DNA of 64,000 bases, taken from positions 248,001 to 312,000 of the forward strand of contig NOWV01000083.1 in assembly GCA_003344405.1 (NCBI GenBank), written 5' to 3'. The position numbers and the translations under genes are program-made. The notes below the pieces were generated by a model. The model did no database searches. It was not told where the DNA came from and saw nothing but the letters and a program-made list of their open reading frames with translations. Within the stretch, counting starts at the first letter, position 1; every line of letters starts with the position of its first letter. Positions 14,601 to 28,300 of this stretch are shown here, piece by piece. Source of the DNA: Trichoplax sp. H2. Taxonomy: Eukaryota; Placozoa; Uniplacotomia; Trichoplacea.

Positions 14601-17600
14601 TGCCGGTCCTGCTGGTACAGGCAAGACGGAAACTACTAAAGATTTGGCTAAGGCACTAGGTCTTCTATGCGTTGTTACCAACTGTGGCGAAGGAATGGAC
14701 TTTAAGGCTGTTGGAAAGATATTCTCCGGTCTTGCACAATGTGGTGCTTGGGGGTGCTTCGATGAATTTAATCGTATTGATATATCAGTATTATCAGTAA
14801 TTTCCTCTCAAATTAAAACAATTCAAAACGCGTTAGCAATGAACCTAAAAAAGTTTCAGTTTGAAGGGAATGAAATTACTTTGGATAAAAAAATGGGAAT
14901 ATTTATTACCATGAATCCAGGCTACGCCGGTAGAACGGAATTACCAGAAAGTGTTAAAGCCCTTTTTAGACCTGTTGTCGTTATTGTGCCTGATATGGAA
15001 ATGATATGCGAAATTATGTTATTTTCAGAAGGCTTTATCCAAGCGAAGGTAATATCGCAAAGCACAGCATTTTAGCATAGTGATTAGCTCGAGTAATTAT
15101 GTAATCATAGTTTTATAATTTTTATTGAAAAAAGAGTAGCCGCAAGTTTTAATATGTAACAATGATTGATTATCATCCTATATTTTCAGTTATGAAAGTC
15201 GCTCACTTTAATGCTGCTATTTTGACTTAAATTTATAAACAGAATTTAGCAAAGAAAATGACTGTCTTATATAAACTAGCGTCTGAACAGCTATCTAAGC
15301 AATATCATTACGATTTTGGATTGCGTGCGCTTAAAGCCGTATTAGTTATGGCAGGCGAACTGAAGCGTGGTTCCCCTGATTTAGCAGAAGACGTTGTCCT
15401 TATGCGAGCGCTTAGGGATATGAACTTACCAAAATTTGTCTTTGAGGATTCGCCCTTGTTTCTGGGATTGATTTCCGATTTATTTCCTGGATTAGATTGT
15501 CCTCGTGTACGCTATCCCAACTTTAATGATGCCGTGGAGAACATCCTGAAAGAACATGACTACATTTTACTTCCTCAACAGGTCACGATTATTAAGTATT
15601 ACATCAGTTGTTTTTATGTAAATTTTAAAATTTTAGAACCAAATTACAAATTTTATTACTAACAACACTATCTTTACGACAATTTTTTATCAGGTGGATA
15701 AAGTAGTTCAAATGTACGAGACCATGCTAACACGTCATACTACCATGGTAATAGGTCCAACTGGTGGTGGTAAATCTGTTGTAATTAATACTTTATCTCA
15801 AGCGCAAACAAAGTACGTTACTAGTTGAAATAGCTATATTTTTTACAAAATTGCAATCGAACATTACTATCAAGCTACAGTATTACTGATTTAAGTAACT
15901 TCAAAAATATATTCTTTATAAATTCTATCTGCTTTGGCTTCGTTATTTGATGCTTTAGTCTTAAATATAAGTTGTGAAATTGGAAATAATTTAGTATTTT
16001 AATACTAGCAAAAATGCAAACTGAGTGTGTTTTAATATAATTTGACAGACTTGGGTTACCTACTCGCATGCATATTATGAATCCAAAAGCTGTGACAGTT
16101 AATGAGTTATATGGTATATTAGATCCTTACACTCGGGATTGGACTGATGGCCTGCTATCCAGCATCTTTCGTGAAATTAATCGTCCTACCGATAAAAATG
16201 AACGCAAATACATTGTCTTCGACGGGGATGTAGACGCTTTATGGGTAGAAAACATGAATTCTGTGATGGACGATAATCGCTTACTAACATTGGCAAATGG
16301 TGAACGTATTCGTTTACAAAAGCATTGCGCTCTACTGTTTGAGGTGGGTATCTAGTACTTCTCAGTATTTGTGAGGTTTTATTTTTACTCTGTTTATTAA
16401 CTTACCTAATTCTTTTCTGATTGCCTAAAATCAATATGGCTAATATAAATTAACAGGTTTCCAATCTACAATACGCATCTCCAGCTACTGTTTCCCGTTG
16501 CGGAATGGTCTATGTCGATCCGAAGAATTTAGGTTACGAACCCTACTGGCAAAAATGGTGTGGCGGGCGAACCAAAATTGAGAAAGAACATCTACGCCAA
16601 TTATTTGCCAAGTATGTTCCTAGTTGTATCGAGTTGATTACCGATGGAGATGCAGACGGCCGCCAGCAAAAGCGACTAAAAACTATCATACCTTTAACAA
16701 CGTTGAATTTTGTGCACCAGTTAACAGTTTTATTGGATGCATTGCTACCATTGCCTGAAACGAATACCATTTTAGATTCACGAGTTCTCGAAAGCCTTTT
16801 TATCAATAGCTTAGTATGGTCGTTAGGGGCTGGCCTAGAAGAGGACAGTCGTGAAAAATTTGATCAATATGTCAAGTACATATCAGGTTTACAAACTATT
16901 GAGGAAGAAGGTGTAGTAGTTGGCCCGGGTGAATTACCTGGTGCTATGCCAACATTGTATGATTATTATTTTGATGCGAATAAGAAAAAATGGATATCTT
17001 GGAACAGCATTGTACCTCAATATGAACATAAACCAGAAGTTCGGTTTAATGATATTCTAGTACCAACTATGGATACAATACGTAATACTTGGTTGCTAGA
17101 ACAGATGCGAAAAGTAAAGCAACCGGTATTATTTGTAGGCGAAACCGGTACATCAAAATCAGCTACAATACATCATTTTCTGCGCCAACTTGATCAAGAC
17201 AGCATATTTGTATTAAATATTAACTTTTCTTCGAGAACGACATCTTTGGATGTTCAACGTAATTTGGAAGCAAATATAGAAAAGCGAGCTAAAGATACAT
17301 ATGGTCCTCCATCAGGCAAAAAGTTATTACTCTTTATGGACGATATGAATATGCCTCAAATTGATACTTATGGTACCCAACAGCCAATTGCTCTATTAAA
17401 ATTATTATTAGAACGAGGCGGTATGTATGATCGTGGCAAAGATTTAAATTGGAAGTATATTAAAGATATTAGCTACATTGCTGCTATGGGTAAGCCTGGT
17501 GGCGGCCGACATGAAGTTGATCCGCGCTTTATCTCTTTATTTAGTATATTTAATATAACGTTTCCAAGTGATGAATCACTAGATAAAATATTTTCGTCAA

Positions 17601-20600
17601 TATTGCGCGGCCACCTCGAGGGATTTTCATCAACAATACAAGATCTCGTCCCTGATATTGCTGCAGCGACTTTGACCATTTATAAGCAAGTTGTCAAGAC
17701 GTTGCTACCAACGCCATCCAAATTTCATTACATCTTTAATTTGCGTGATCTGTCGCGTGTCTATCAAGGTTTATGTATGACGGTACCCGAAAAATTTGAC
17801 AATCCTAAGCAATTTATACGCGTATGGAGGAATGAATGTTTACGTGTATTCCATGATCGATTGATATCGGAAGACGATAAAACTACTGTGCAGAATTTTA
17901 TAGGCGAAATCATTAACGATAAAATGTCACAATATAATGAATATGTTATGAAAAATCCAATATTATTTGGTGATTTGCGTACAACGTTTAGTTCAACGGA
18001 AGCACGATTATACGAAGATCTCGAAAGTTATCAAATTGTTCAAAGTATTGGCAATGAAATATTAGAAGAATATAACTTCAAGAACACTACCATGAGATTG
18101 GTGCTATTTGAAGATGCTATCGAACATTTAGTACGCATCCATCGCATTTTACGCATGGATCAAGGGCATGCATTATTAGTCGGTGTTGGCGGTAGCGGCA
18201 AGCAATCACTAACACGTCTTGCAGCATATACCGCAAATTACCGTGTTTTTGAGATAACTTTATTTCGCGGTTATGCTGAGTATGACTTCCGTGAAGATTT
18301 AAAATCATTGTATCATCTCTTAGGTATTGAAAACAGAAAGGTTGTTTTCCTATTTTCGGATGCTCATGTTGTTCAAGAGGGATTTCTCGAACTAATCAAT
18401 AACATGTTAACTTCGGGTATGGTACCGGCACTTTTTGCTGAAGATGAGCGAGAGACTATTATTGGCCAAATGCGTGATGAAGCGTTTTCTGCAGGTTATC
18501 CTCCTGCTAAAGAAAGTGTTTGGCAATACTTTATTAATAAATGTGCCAATAACTTACATATTATATTATCTATGTCGCCTGTTGGTGATACATTAAGAAA
18601 CCGTTGTCGTCATTTCCCAGGGTTGGTAAATAATGCTAGTATTGACTGGTACATGGCATGGCCTCGACAAGCTTTATTTGCCGTTGCTTCCGTCTTTTTA
18701 GGCGAAGGCCATAACAAGAGCGTACCGGATGAACATCGTCAACAAATAATTGAACATGTAGTATATGTTCACAAATCAGTGCAAGAGTACAGTCGTGAAT
18801 TTTTGCAAAAGTTGAGACGTATAAATTATGTAACGCCTAAAAACTACTTAGACTTTATAAACACATATACAAGGTTGTTAGAAGAGAAAGATCAATCCTT
18901 ACACGAACAGTGCCAACGATTAGAAGGTGGTCTCACGAAGTTAATCGAAGCTAGTGAAGCACTAAAAGAATTAAATCAAAAATTGGAAATACAAAAAGTA
19001 GCTGTAACGCAGAAAACTATCGCATGTGAAAGATTGCTAGAAGAAATCAGTACCCGTACACAGGAGGTAACTGAAAAGAAAGAATTAGCCATTGCTAAAA
19101 GTATCGATATTGAAGAGCAACATAAGATCATACAAGTAGAAAAGGCAGCGGCTGAAACAGCGTTAAATGAAGCGTTACCAGCATTAGAAGAAGCTCGACT
19201 AGCATTACAAGATATTGATCGTTCTGATGTCACTGAATTTCGTTCATTTGCTTCTCCGCCTAAAGCTGTTCGAACTGTCTCCGAATGTATCGTTGTTTTA
19301 CACGGTATAAAAGAGGTATCATGGAAGACGGCTAAATCAATCATGTCGGATGTTAACTTTCTGCGATCGCTTCAAAATATTAACGCTGATAAACTATCCT
19401 CAACACAAGTTAAGACCGTTAAAACTTTTTTGAAAGAATTAGATATAACACCTGAACGCATGAGTGATATTAGTCGCGCTGGTTCTGGTTTATTACGGTT
19501 TGTCTTGGCAGTTATAGGTTATTGCGACGTTGCAAGGGAAATTAAACCAAAACGCGAAAAGGTAGCTCGGCTTGAGAAAAACTGTAACACTAGTAAGCGT
19601 GAACTAGATCGCATTCAGCGAGAAGTTGCTTCACTAGAAGCTGAATTAAAAGAATTGACCGATCGTCATCAACAAACAACGATCGATCGTGGACGTTTAC
19701 AGGAAGAGACCGAAATTATGGAACGCCGCTTAATTGCAGCTGATAAACTAATAACAGGTCTAGGATCGGAGAAAGTGCGCTGGAAAGTTGATCTTGATCA
19801 ATTAAAAGAAAAACGCGTTCGTTTATTAGGTGATTGTTTATTGTCATCTGCGTTTTTATGCTATATGGGAGCCTTTAGTTGGGATTTCAGAAAAGAAATG
19901 ATCAACAATAACTGGGAACAAGATTTATTAAAACGAGAAATACCATTAAGTCAACCGTATAAATGTGAAGATTTATTGACTGACGATGTCGAAATTAGTC
20001 GTTGGACATCAGAGTCTTTACCACCTGATGAATTATCTATTCAAAATGGCATCTTGACAACGCGTTGCAGCCGTTTTCCATTATGTATTGACCCTCAACA
20101 ACAAGCATTTAATTGGATTCTAAAGAAAGAGAGTCAATCTAATTTGAAGATCACAACCTTTAATGACAGCGACTTTTTAAAACAATTAGAATTAGCTATT
20201 AAGTACGGCTTCCCAATATTGTTTAAAGATATCGATGAATATATTGACCCTGTAATTGAAAATGTTTTAACTAAAAACATCCAAGGTGAAAGCGGTCGCC
20301 AATATATCTTATTGGGGGATAAAGAAATTGATTATGATCCTCATTTTAGGCTTTATCTTAATACCAAGTTGGCTAATCCAAAATATACGCCAGGGGTATT
20401 TGGTAAAGCTATGATCATTAATTACACCGTTACTTTGGAAGGTTTAGAAGATCAGTTATTAAGTGTTATTGTTAAGTTTGAGCGTCGTGAGTTAGAAGAA
20501 CAACGAGAGCGTTTAATACAACAAACAAGTGATAATAAACGTTTATTAAAAGATCTTGAGGATACATTACTGCGTGAACTAGCTACATCAACGGGTAATA

Positions 20601-23600
20601 TGTTGGATAATTCTGAATTAGTGCAAACATTAGAAAATACCAAGACTAAAGCTACCGAAGTTTCCGATAAATTGAGTCTGGCAGAAAAAAATTCAGCCGA
20701 TATTGATAAATTACGCGATGGATATCGACCAGCAGCCAAATTAGGCGCCGTTCTCTTTTTTGTCCTATCAGATATGGCAGTTATTAACAATATGTATCAG
20801 TATTCATTGGCTTCATTTTTAGATGTTTTTGAATTTTCCTTACGTAAAAGCATGCCCGATTCCATATTATCAAAGCGGTTGAAAAATATTATGGAAACTA
20901 TGAAACAAAATATTTACAATTATGCTTGTACTGGCTTATTCGAAAAGCATAAATTGTTATTATCATTTCAAATGACTATAAAATTAATGCAATCACAACA
21001 AAAATTATCACAGGATGAATTGGATTTCTTTATTAAAGGTAGTATTGCATTGGAAAAAAATCCATTACCGCGACCTGAATGGATACCAGAACAAGGTTGG
21101 GAAGATTTACAGCAGTTATGTCAGCAATTTCCTCAACGGTATGAACATTTATTTGATGACATTGTTCAACACGAATCCAAATGGAAGGAATGGTTTGATC
21201 ATGATACTCCTGAAGTATTGCCGTTACCACTCCAATATGAAAATCAATGCAGTTCGTTTCAGAAGTTATGCTTGTTGAGATGCTTTCGTGTGGATCGTTG
21301 CTATCGAGCTATGACCCATTTTGTAGCTCAGCAAATGGGGGAAAAATTTGTTACACCTCCAGTTATCAGTTACGAAGCAATATTTGAACAATCAACACCA
21401 TATTCACCAATTGTATTTATTTTAAGTCCAGGATCTGATCCAGCTGGTGATCTTGTCAAATTAGCTGAGCGTTCTGGTTTCGGAGGTAATCGTTTAAAAT
21501 TTCTTGCGATGGGTCAAGGACAAGAAACCGCAGCAATTCAATTATTGGAAACGGCGTTAAGTCGTGGCCAGTGGTTAATGTTGCAAAATTGTCATTTATT
21601 AGTTAAATGGTTATATCAGTTAGAGAAGGTGCTAGAACGTATAAGTAAACCTCATCCTGATTTCCGTTTATGGTTGACGACAGCACCAATACAAGATTTC
21701 CCTATTGGTATATTGCAGCGATCATTGAAAGTAGTTACTGAACCGCCTAATGGTTTAAAACTAAACTTGCGTAATACATATCACAAAATATCTAATAATG
21801 CATTAATTGAGTGTCCACACGAGGCATTCCCAACATTGGTATTCGCATTAAGTTTTTTTCATGCTGTAGTTCAAGAGCGACGCAAATATGGTAAAATTGG
21901 TTGGAATATACCATATGATTTTAATGAATCTGATTTTCGCGTCTCAATGAACATTTTACGAACATATTTGATCAAGGCTTTCGATCAACATGATGTAAAG
22001 ATACCATGGGGTAGCTTAAAGTACTTAATCGGCGAAGTTATGTATGGTGGCCGTGTAATTGATAGCTTTGATCGACGTGTCTTAATCACATATATGGATG
22101 AATACATGGGTGATTTTATATTTGATACGTTTCAACCATTCCATTTTTATTATCAAGACCAACATACCGATTATCATATTCCTACAGCTGCTGGTACATC
22201 ACGCGATAAGTGCCTGGACTACATTGAATCATTACCTCTTGATAATACTCCTGAGGTATTTGGCTTGCATCCGAATGCTGAGATTGGTTACTACACCGAA
22301 GCAGCGAAAGATATCTGGTCACAGTTAGTCGAATTACAACCACAGACAAGTATATCCACCACTGGGATAAGCCGTGACAATTTTATTAGCAGTATAACAA
22401 GTGACATTCAATCTAAAATCCCCAAACAATTTGATATTGATGCCGTAAAAAAGCAGCTTGGTAAAGAGATATCGCCAACAGCAGTTGTTTTGCTACAGGA
22501 AATAGAACGGTTTAATAAATTAATTGAAAAAATGACTCGGTCACTGAGCGAATTGCAAAAGGCATTTATGGGAGAGATTGGTATGAGTCACGAGCTGGAT
22601 GATGTTGCATCTGCGTTATATAATGGCAGAATACCACAGGTTTGGAGAAATTTAGCTCCAGCAACATTAAAATCGCTGGGTAATTGGATTATACACTTTA
22701 TGCAACGACATAAGCAATATGAGGATTGGATACAGGAAGAACCTATCGTACTATGGTTACCTGGTCTACATGTACCAGAATCTTATTTAACAGCTTTAAT
22801 ACAAGCAACATGCCGAAAAAATGGTTGGCCACTAGATAAGTCTACTCTGTACACGGTTGTTACGAAATGGAATAGTCCTGATATTGTCACCGAAAAGCCT
22901 CACAGCGGATGTTATATAAGTGGCCTTTACTTGGAAGGTGCAGCATGGAACACTGCCAAGAGTTGTTTAATCAAGCAGAAACCTAAGCAACTGATTCAAA
23001 AATTACCGATATTGAAAGTGACACCTATAGAATCTAATCGACTAAAATTGCAGGTAAGATTGCTTTTCCGTGTTATCATAATAGTTCCATCCCATGTTCA
23101 ACTTGCGATATTAATCAATACTATGATTTACATTAGAATACTTCATTGCATTACTTCTTATAAATCAAGAATTTACAATTCCTGTATTTAAATAATTCAT
23201 TTCTGCTAATATGAATCAGCTACAATTTTCATATAGATTTTACATACTCGTTTGTTTTGTAAATACAAATAGTACAACATTTCTACTATATTATGACGTG
23301 CGCATATACGCATATTGGTTTATGTCAATTTGCTCTCAGCACGGATACGTTTGCGCTTGATAGTCAAAAAATCAGTAGGGCATAGTTTAGTCATAAGAAC
23401 GCAATAGAATAACAGAGTCAAGTTTGTAAATTTTATAAGATCTAGTTAATGTAGTCTTAAAATTTTCTGATATATTTGATCTTCATGCTCCATCAGAACA
23501 CTTTTAGAGCGCCTGTTTACACTACCTCACAACGACGAAATAGCATGGGTAAAGGATTAGTTTTTGAAGCCGATCTTGCAACTGGAGAACATAGCTCGCA

Positions 23601-23643
23601 TTGGGTACTGCAGGGTGTCTGTTTAACTTTAAATTCAGATTAA
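2624..23643 (+). CDS. DNAH10: Axonemal dynein heavy chain 10 (inner arm), complete, 32 exons
   Basis: Motor heavy chain of inner-arm dynein I1/f, driving sliding of axonemal doublets in motile cilia. Coding exons: 2624-2840, 3067-3198, 3343-3554, 3750-4759, 5053-5251, 5398-5763, 6203-6379, 6473-6674, 6975-7186, 7877-7990, 8129-8269, 8369-8557, 8831-8991, 9156-9387, 9513-9767, 9887-10045, 10227-10343, 10513-10615, 10758-10936, 11272-11483, 11653-11900, 12474-12616, 12830-12952, 13111-13344, 13467-13690, 13809-13977, 14287-15048, 15243-15581, 15694-15812, 16049-16343, 16457-23053, 23497-23643. Reading phase is consistent at every junction, giving about 4,662 aa, near the human length of about 4,470. 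Order: N-terminal tail with a Lys/Glu-rich exon 3, linker, then AAA ring. Walker A motifs: AAA1 GPAGTGKT (about aa 2017), AAA2 GPTGGGKS (about 2298), AAA3 GETGTSKS (about 2643), AAA4 GVGGSGKQ (about 2991). A coiled-coil stalk with the microtubule-binding tip spans about aa 3220-3530, followed by AAA5/6 and a C-terminal domain ending [11 protein letters not shown]. The AAA1 neighbourhood and the C-terminus match DNAH10 rather than other axonemal heavy chains. The 6.6-kb exon 31 is anomalous among the small 5' exons. Confidence 0.97.
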
Positions 23644-25396
23644 ATAACTTCTACTAAAAATAGTTTCCTAGTGATTCACTTCTTTGTATTTGCCTATTTA
23701 AGTTTCAATAGCAGAAATTTTTATTGATGTACTTATACTCTGTACGTTCTATACCGCTATCATCGTTTATAAACTTTATTAATAATATTTCACTTTAAAT
23801 CAAAACGTACGTTAGCCATTATAAAGAAAACTTACTATTAATTGTAGTAATTTAGACATTAACAATTTTATCATTAGCAACCATGCAGGAGTGCTAAGGT
23901 TTTTTATATGTAATACTTTCCAATTTTTAAACTACAGCAGTATCCTATAATTATTGTCGCTAATTCTTACAACTTGCTATCATAATCTTATGTACATACT
24001 CTCATATATAATTTCTTTATACCACACAATGCTCTAAGTTTTTATCTGGAACGCCAATGTCACATATGCAGTTCTTGGATCTCATTGATTACCACTTATT
24101 TATCGTACTTCGATTTTATTTTTATAAATTCTACGCAATACATATATTATTAAGATCGATGCCAAATATCAATTATTAAATTAATTCTTTCAACTCCATT
24201 TGTACTTTGAATAAAATAATAAACTGTTATGATAAGATAATCCCTTCGCTTAAGCTATGCTAAAGAGTTTCATGTTACACTTTTCTATTACATTTTTTAT
24301 TATCGTAAATTATCGTAAGTCATATGTAGCAAATTTGCTGTGCAGGAAACTATTAGAATGAACTCGTTACTGTCTGATAATGACGTCAATGAAAGAAATA
24401 TGAACTAAAGCAAAGTTTTTGCAAGTTCTTAATTTTTTCATCTAATTAGCTTTTCAGAACGATGGGAGATTTAGGATTTGAGGAGACTCCTATTGATGTA
24501 GTAGTTCAAACGGAAACTTGCTTTTGTATTTATTTATTTATTTAACTAGATATCATTAAATGAATATTCTTTAAATGAAAAGACATAATATGGCAATAGA
24601 TTATACCATAGTATTCATTGCGCAATGACGGTTCTCTGTTGCCATAGAAACCATCTAATCAGTAAGATAGAAAATAATCACTGCATACTGTACTTGCCTG
24701 CGTTAATAATTATATATATTCTATGTAGTTTCGTGAGATACCGTAAGCCATTACTAAGATTAATATTAGGAGGACATATTGACAAATACGGATGACACTC
24801 GCTGAAGAATTTTAATAAAGAAGAATAGATTAGTAAATTGCCGTCCTGTTGTGTTACAGTTCAAAACTTGCTTTTCCGTGATAATACTGATGTAAAGTAT
24901 ACCCTATTTCAAGGTGATTTAGATTCATAAACATCTAGGTCGATTTTTGTTAAAGGTTAGTAGTATATTTTCGAAGAGTTTTTATAAAACACTTAAATAC
25001 AATCTACTTTCGATAACTTATCCTTTAGTTTTGTATTTTAATCCAATCAGGAATAGCATTGCATCTTTCTCTATTGGTAGCAAATTAATGACGATGTGTA
25101 ATTTAATTAAATTTCAGCGTACTTGTTTGCCAAAGTTGTTTATCACAAGGCTAACTTAGATTTTATTTCCATCACTAGGATTGATCAAGTATTGGTTAGG
25201 AGAGATCACTATACGCGTATTTAATTTAGGCAGCGTATTGGTAAACGCAGCCAATTAGGTTATCTTCACACCACAACTGCTGTGCTTCACCATTCTAGCC
25301 ATATTTTTGATGGTTATAAGCAGTCCGTTATTGTGAAATTACCATATCGAATAGAGCGATATAATATAACTACGATATTAAATAGGAAAAGTCTCA
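23644..25396. other. Intergenic region, DNAH10 to CCDC74-like
   Basis: Holds the DNAH10 3' UTR and the 5' flank of the next gene on the same strand. A short open frame starting at the ATG near 24462 follows a TTTTCAG that could be an acceptor. It might be a 5' UTR exon, but nothing links it to a protein family. A weak GTAC word occurs near 24690. No other feature seen. Confidence 0.45.
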
Positions 25397-28300
25397 ATGT
25401 CACGAAGTTATAATTTACCTCCCTTGGTAAATGCGCCTTCCTGGTCCCGATCGCGGCTCGAGCGTCATAAAATTCCGCGATCGGTAAATCGTGATAATAT
25501 AACTCCATCATCCACCATAGTCGATCCAGTTATTCAAATGGATGGCAAGTTGTTACCCGTACCAGATGGGGCGAATCCTGAACAGAGGATACGACATTTA
25601 GATAAAAGCATTGAATTTTTAAAAGAACAACATGCCGATATATTAAAGGGATTGCATAAGGAAATAGAAGGATTGCAATCAGAAAATAAAGGTAGCGTAA
25701 GAAATACACCTCCTATAACAAATATGACTTACAGTATATCTTACTGAAATATAGTGCTCAGTTCTATAATTTGTTCTACAAGTTATAAACGGTAATTTCT
25801 TTGGCTGAACGATATCTATTGATGTCTTATTACGTTAAATATTCAACATACGAGCATAATTTCATTTATTAGTGTTAAAGCAAGGATTATAATACTAACA
25901 GCCGATCTTAAAAGTATTGGAGCTCTTTTTTTATAATTATGGTAGTGATAGACGCATCGGGTTTACCTTTATTCATAATACCATTTTGTGATACCTGCAT
26001 CTTTAATGCCAGATACTGTTATATCGGCAGCTATTGAAATTGAAGGTGGTAAAACCATATCTTTAGAATACCATATCTATGAAAATTTTTGATTGTAGTT
26101 CTGCTAGCTTCGATAGCAGTTCTTGTATCATATATTGTATAAATATCATAAATTTATTTACATATTGTTGCTCTCTGACCATTCTTCTATCATGATCGTA
26201 ATGCACCGTATTCTAAAATAGTAAATAAACTCGTAATATCCGTATAAAATCTAGTACAGTTTACTCTTATGATACTTTAATGCATGTCGTACTAAATCAC
26301 GTTGTATTTTTTACTTATTTTTATGCCTTGATTTATCAGTTAGGCTGAATTAGCATCGTTTTGTTATTGCTGCTTAATTACTATTCATATACATACGAGT
26401 ACATACGCCCATCTGTTACTTTCTTGTAACTGCATACATTCTCACTAAGTTTCATGAATGTAACTGCTCTTTCAGTGATCGCTTTCCATTAGCGTAACTA
26501 GTACGATATTTTTTGTATTTCTTGCACTTAGCATACCGATCGATTCAATATTTCTAATTATAACTATTACCTTTTACTTATCTCATACTATTCTTCAAAA
26601 TTTCATTAGCTCTGTATTGCTTTTGGTATTTATAGTTATTATGTTTTATAAACGTTACGACAATGATGAAATGTAAATCGTAAGATTTAGTGATCTCGAC
26701 TTTCTTTCCGATTTCTCACGCAATATAATGACCGTCATTGTGAATACTTTAATGTCATCATTCATTATTTGTCAGCATCGTATATTATACTAGACTGAGA
26801 GTATTACTGTAGTATTACTGTAGTATTTACTGTTGTAATGGAAATGCTGTTTTCTATAATAATTCGCAACGACATACTATAGTTCTGTTATTTTCTCTTA
26901 TGCTAAAACATAATACAAACGTAGATGATAGCCTAAAAGTTTACTGAATCGAAATGTAGATCGATTTTCGCTATAACATGGAATAAATTCTCTTTTCTTC
27001 AAACAGAATTACAACTGAAAGTCATAATAAATCAAAGACTGTCGACTAAGCCAGGTAGTATGTAATTGTATGAGGACTTAGGCTTTTAAGCTGGAATATT
27101 TTAATCAGTATGCTTTTAATTATTTCAGCTATACCAATTACTAATCTAATTTATAACTTTTACTGATTTCATTTTCATGTACACATCAATGATGTAAATA
27201 TTGAGCTTATCGAACGTTAAATTTTTAAATTCCAGGCTCTATTTCAGATAATAATTCTAGCCAAGGCTCAAGAAATGGCTCAAGTGTCAGCATGAGTTCC
27301 AGTATGCATCTGTACAGCTGTGATAATAAATCTAATAGTTTCATTTTCTGTATAGTAACACTGGCGTAAAAAAATCTATAGATATTAAGTAGAAAAGAAA
27401 ATTTGACGAATTCATTTAATGAAAATTTTATATCTAATGTATTAATTTAACATATTATAACGCTAGCTCATGGATCTAAGATTAATGAAATGAAAATAGC
27501 ATCATTAACAGCAGAGATTAAAGGCCTTCATGAAGAGTTATCCGAGTCACAAAAAATGAACTCAAATCTTTTTAAACTGTTAGAAGATAAAGAAAAGTAT
27601 GTCATTTCTATCAATACACAGTATTTGTTTTTTTGTATCAAGTCATTTACAATATCTAATGCAATGTTTGTACATGTTGCAATTGTTTTCAGATTGCTAG
27701 CAATGTCGTTAAATGATACAAAAAAAGATGAATTGATAGATGAGAAACAACTTGATATCATTGGCTTGGCGACGGCTGAAGAGTTACCATCTTCCTTATC
27801 TGAATGCCAAGCGGTTATTAAATACTTAAAGTTGAAAAGTTTTCAAGATCAGACAGAGGTAAGAAGAAAATTCTATTGCATCAACTTTCAATTTGAAAAA
27901 GACCTTTTGACTGCTTGTATGAGCGAAAGCTTTTGATTGTAAATACCAAAATAGCTTCGGATAAATTTTTATTTCGCGTATTATTATCTTAATATTAAGT
28001 TGCAACGCCTAAAAAATAATCTAAGAGAAGCACTTTACTCCGATAAATGGACACCAGATGCATTCTTAATGGCTAAGGCTTATATCCACGAAAATGATTC
28101 TTCTAGGGAAGTGTAAGTAAAAATTTTTAGCTGCTAGCAATATATTCGTATTTGCTGTATTTATTGTATATTGTTATAGTGAACGTCGATCGTATCTAAG
28201 TCGAGATTCTTATAAGTACAGTGCAATATCATGTTTCTATATATCCTTACTGGGCCACTATTTGTCGCATCATGAAGTATATGATTAAGTAGTTGATGGT

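Noticed and set aside
18976-20790. Long antisense frames within the DNAH10 large exon (about 122 and 112 codons)
   Set aside because: These are mirror frames of a real coding exon, as expected from codon bias; no splice or start context supports them.
24462-24560. Short frame after TTTTCAG upstream of the CCDC74-like gene
   Set aside because: About 27 codons with no similarity and no frame link to the next exon; at most an untranslated exon.
24947-25159. 70-codon plus-strand frame before the CCDC74-like gene
   Set aside because: Begins without an ATG, composition follows AT-rich noncoding sequence, and no splice context ties it to neighbours.
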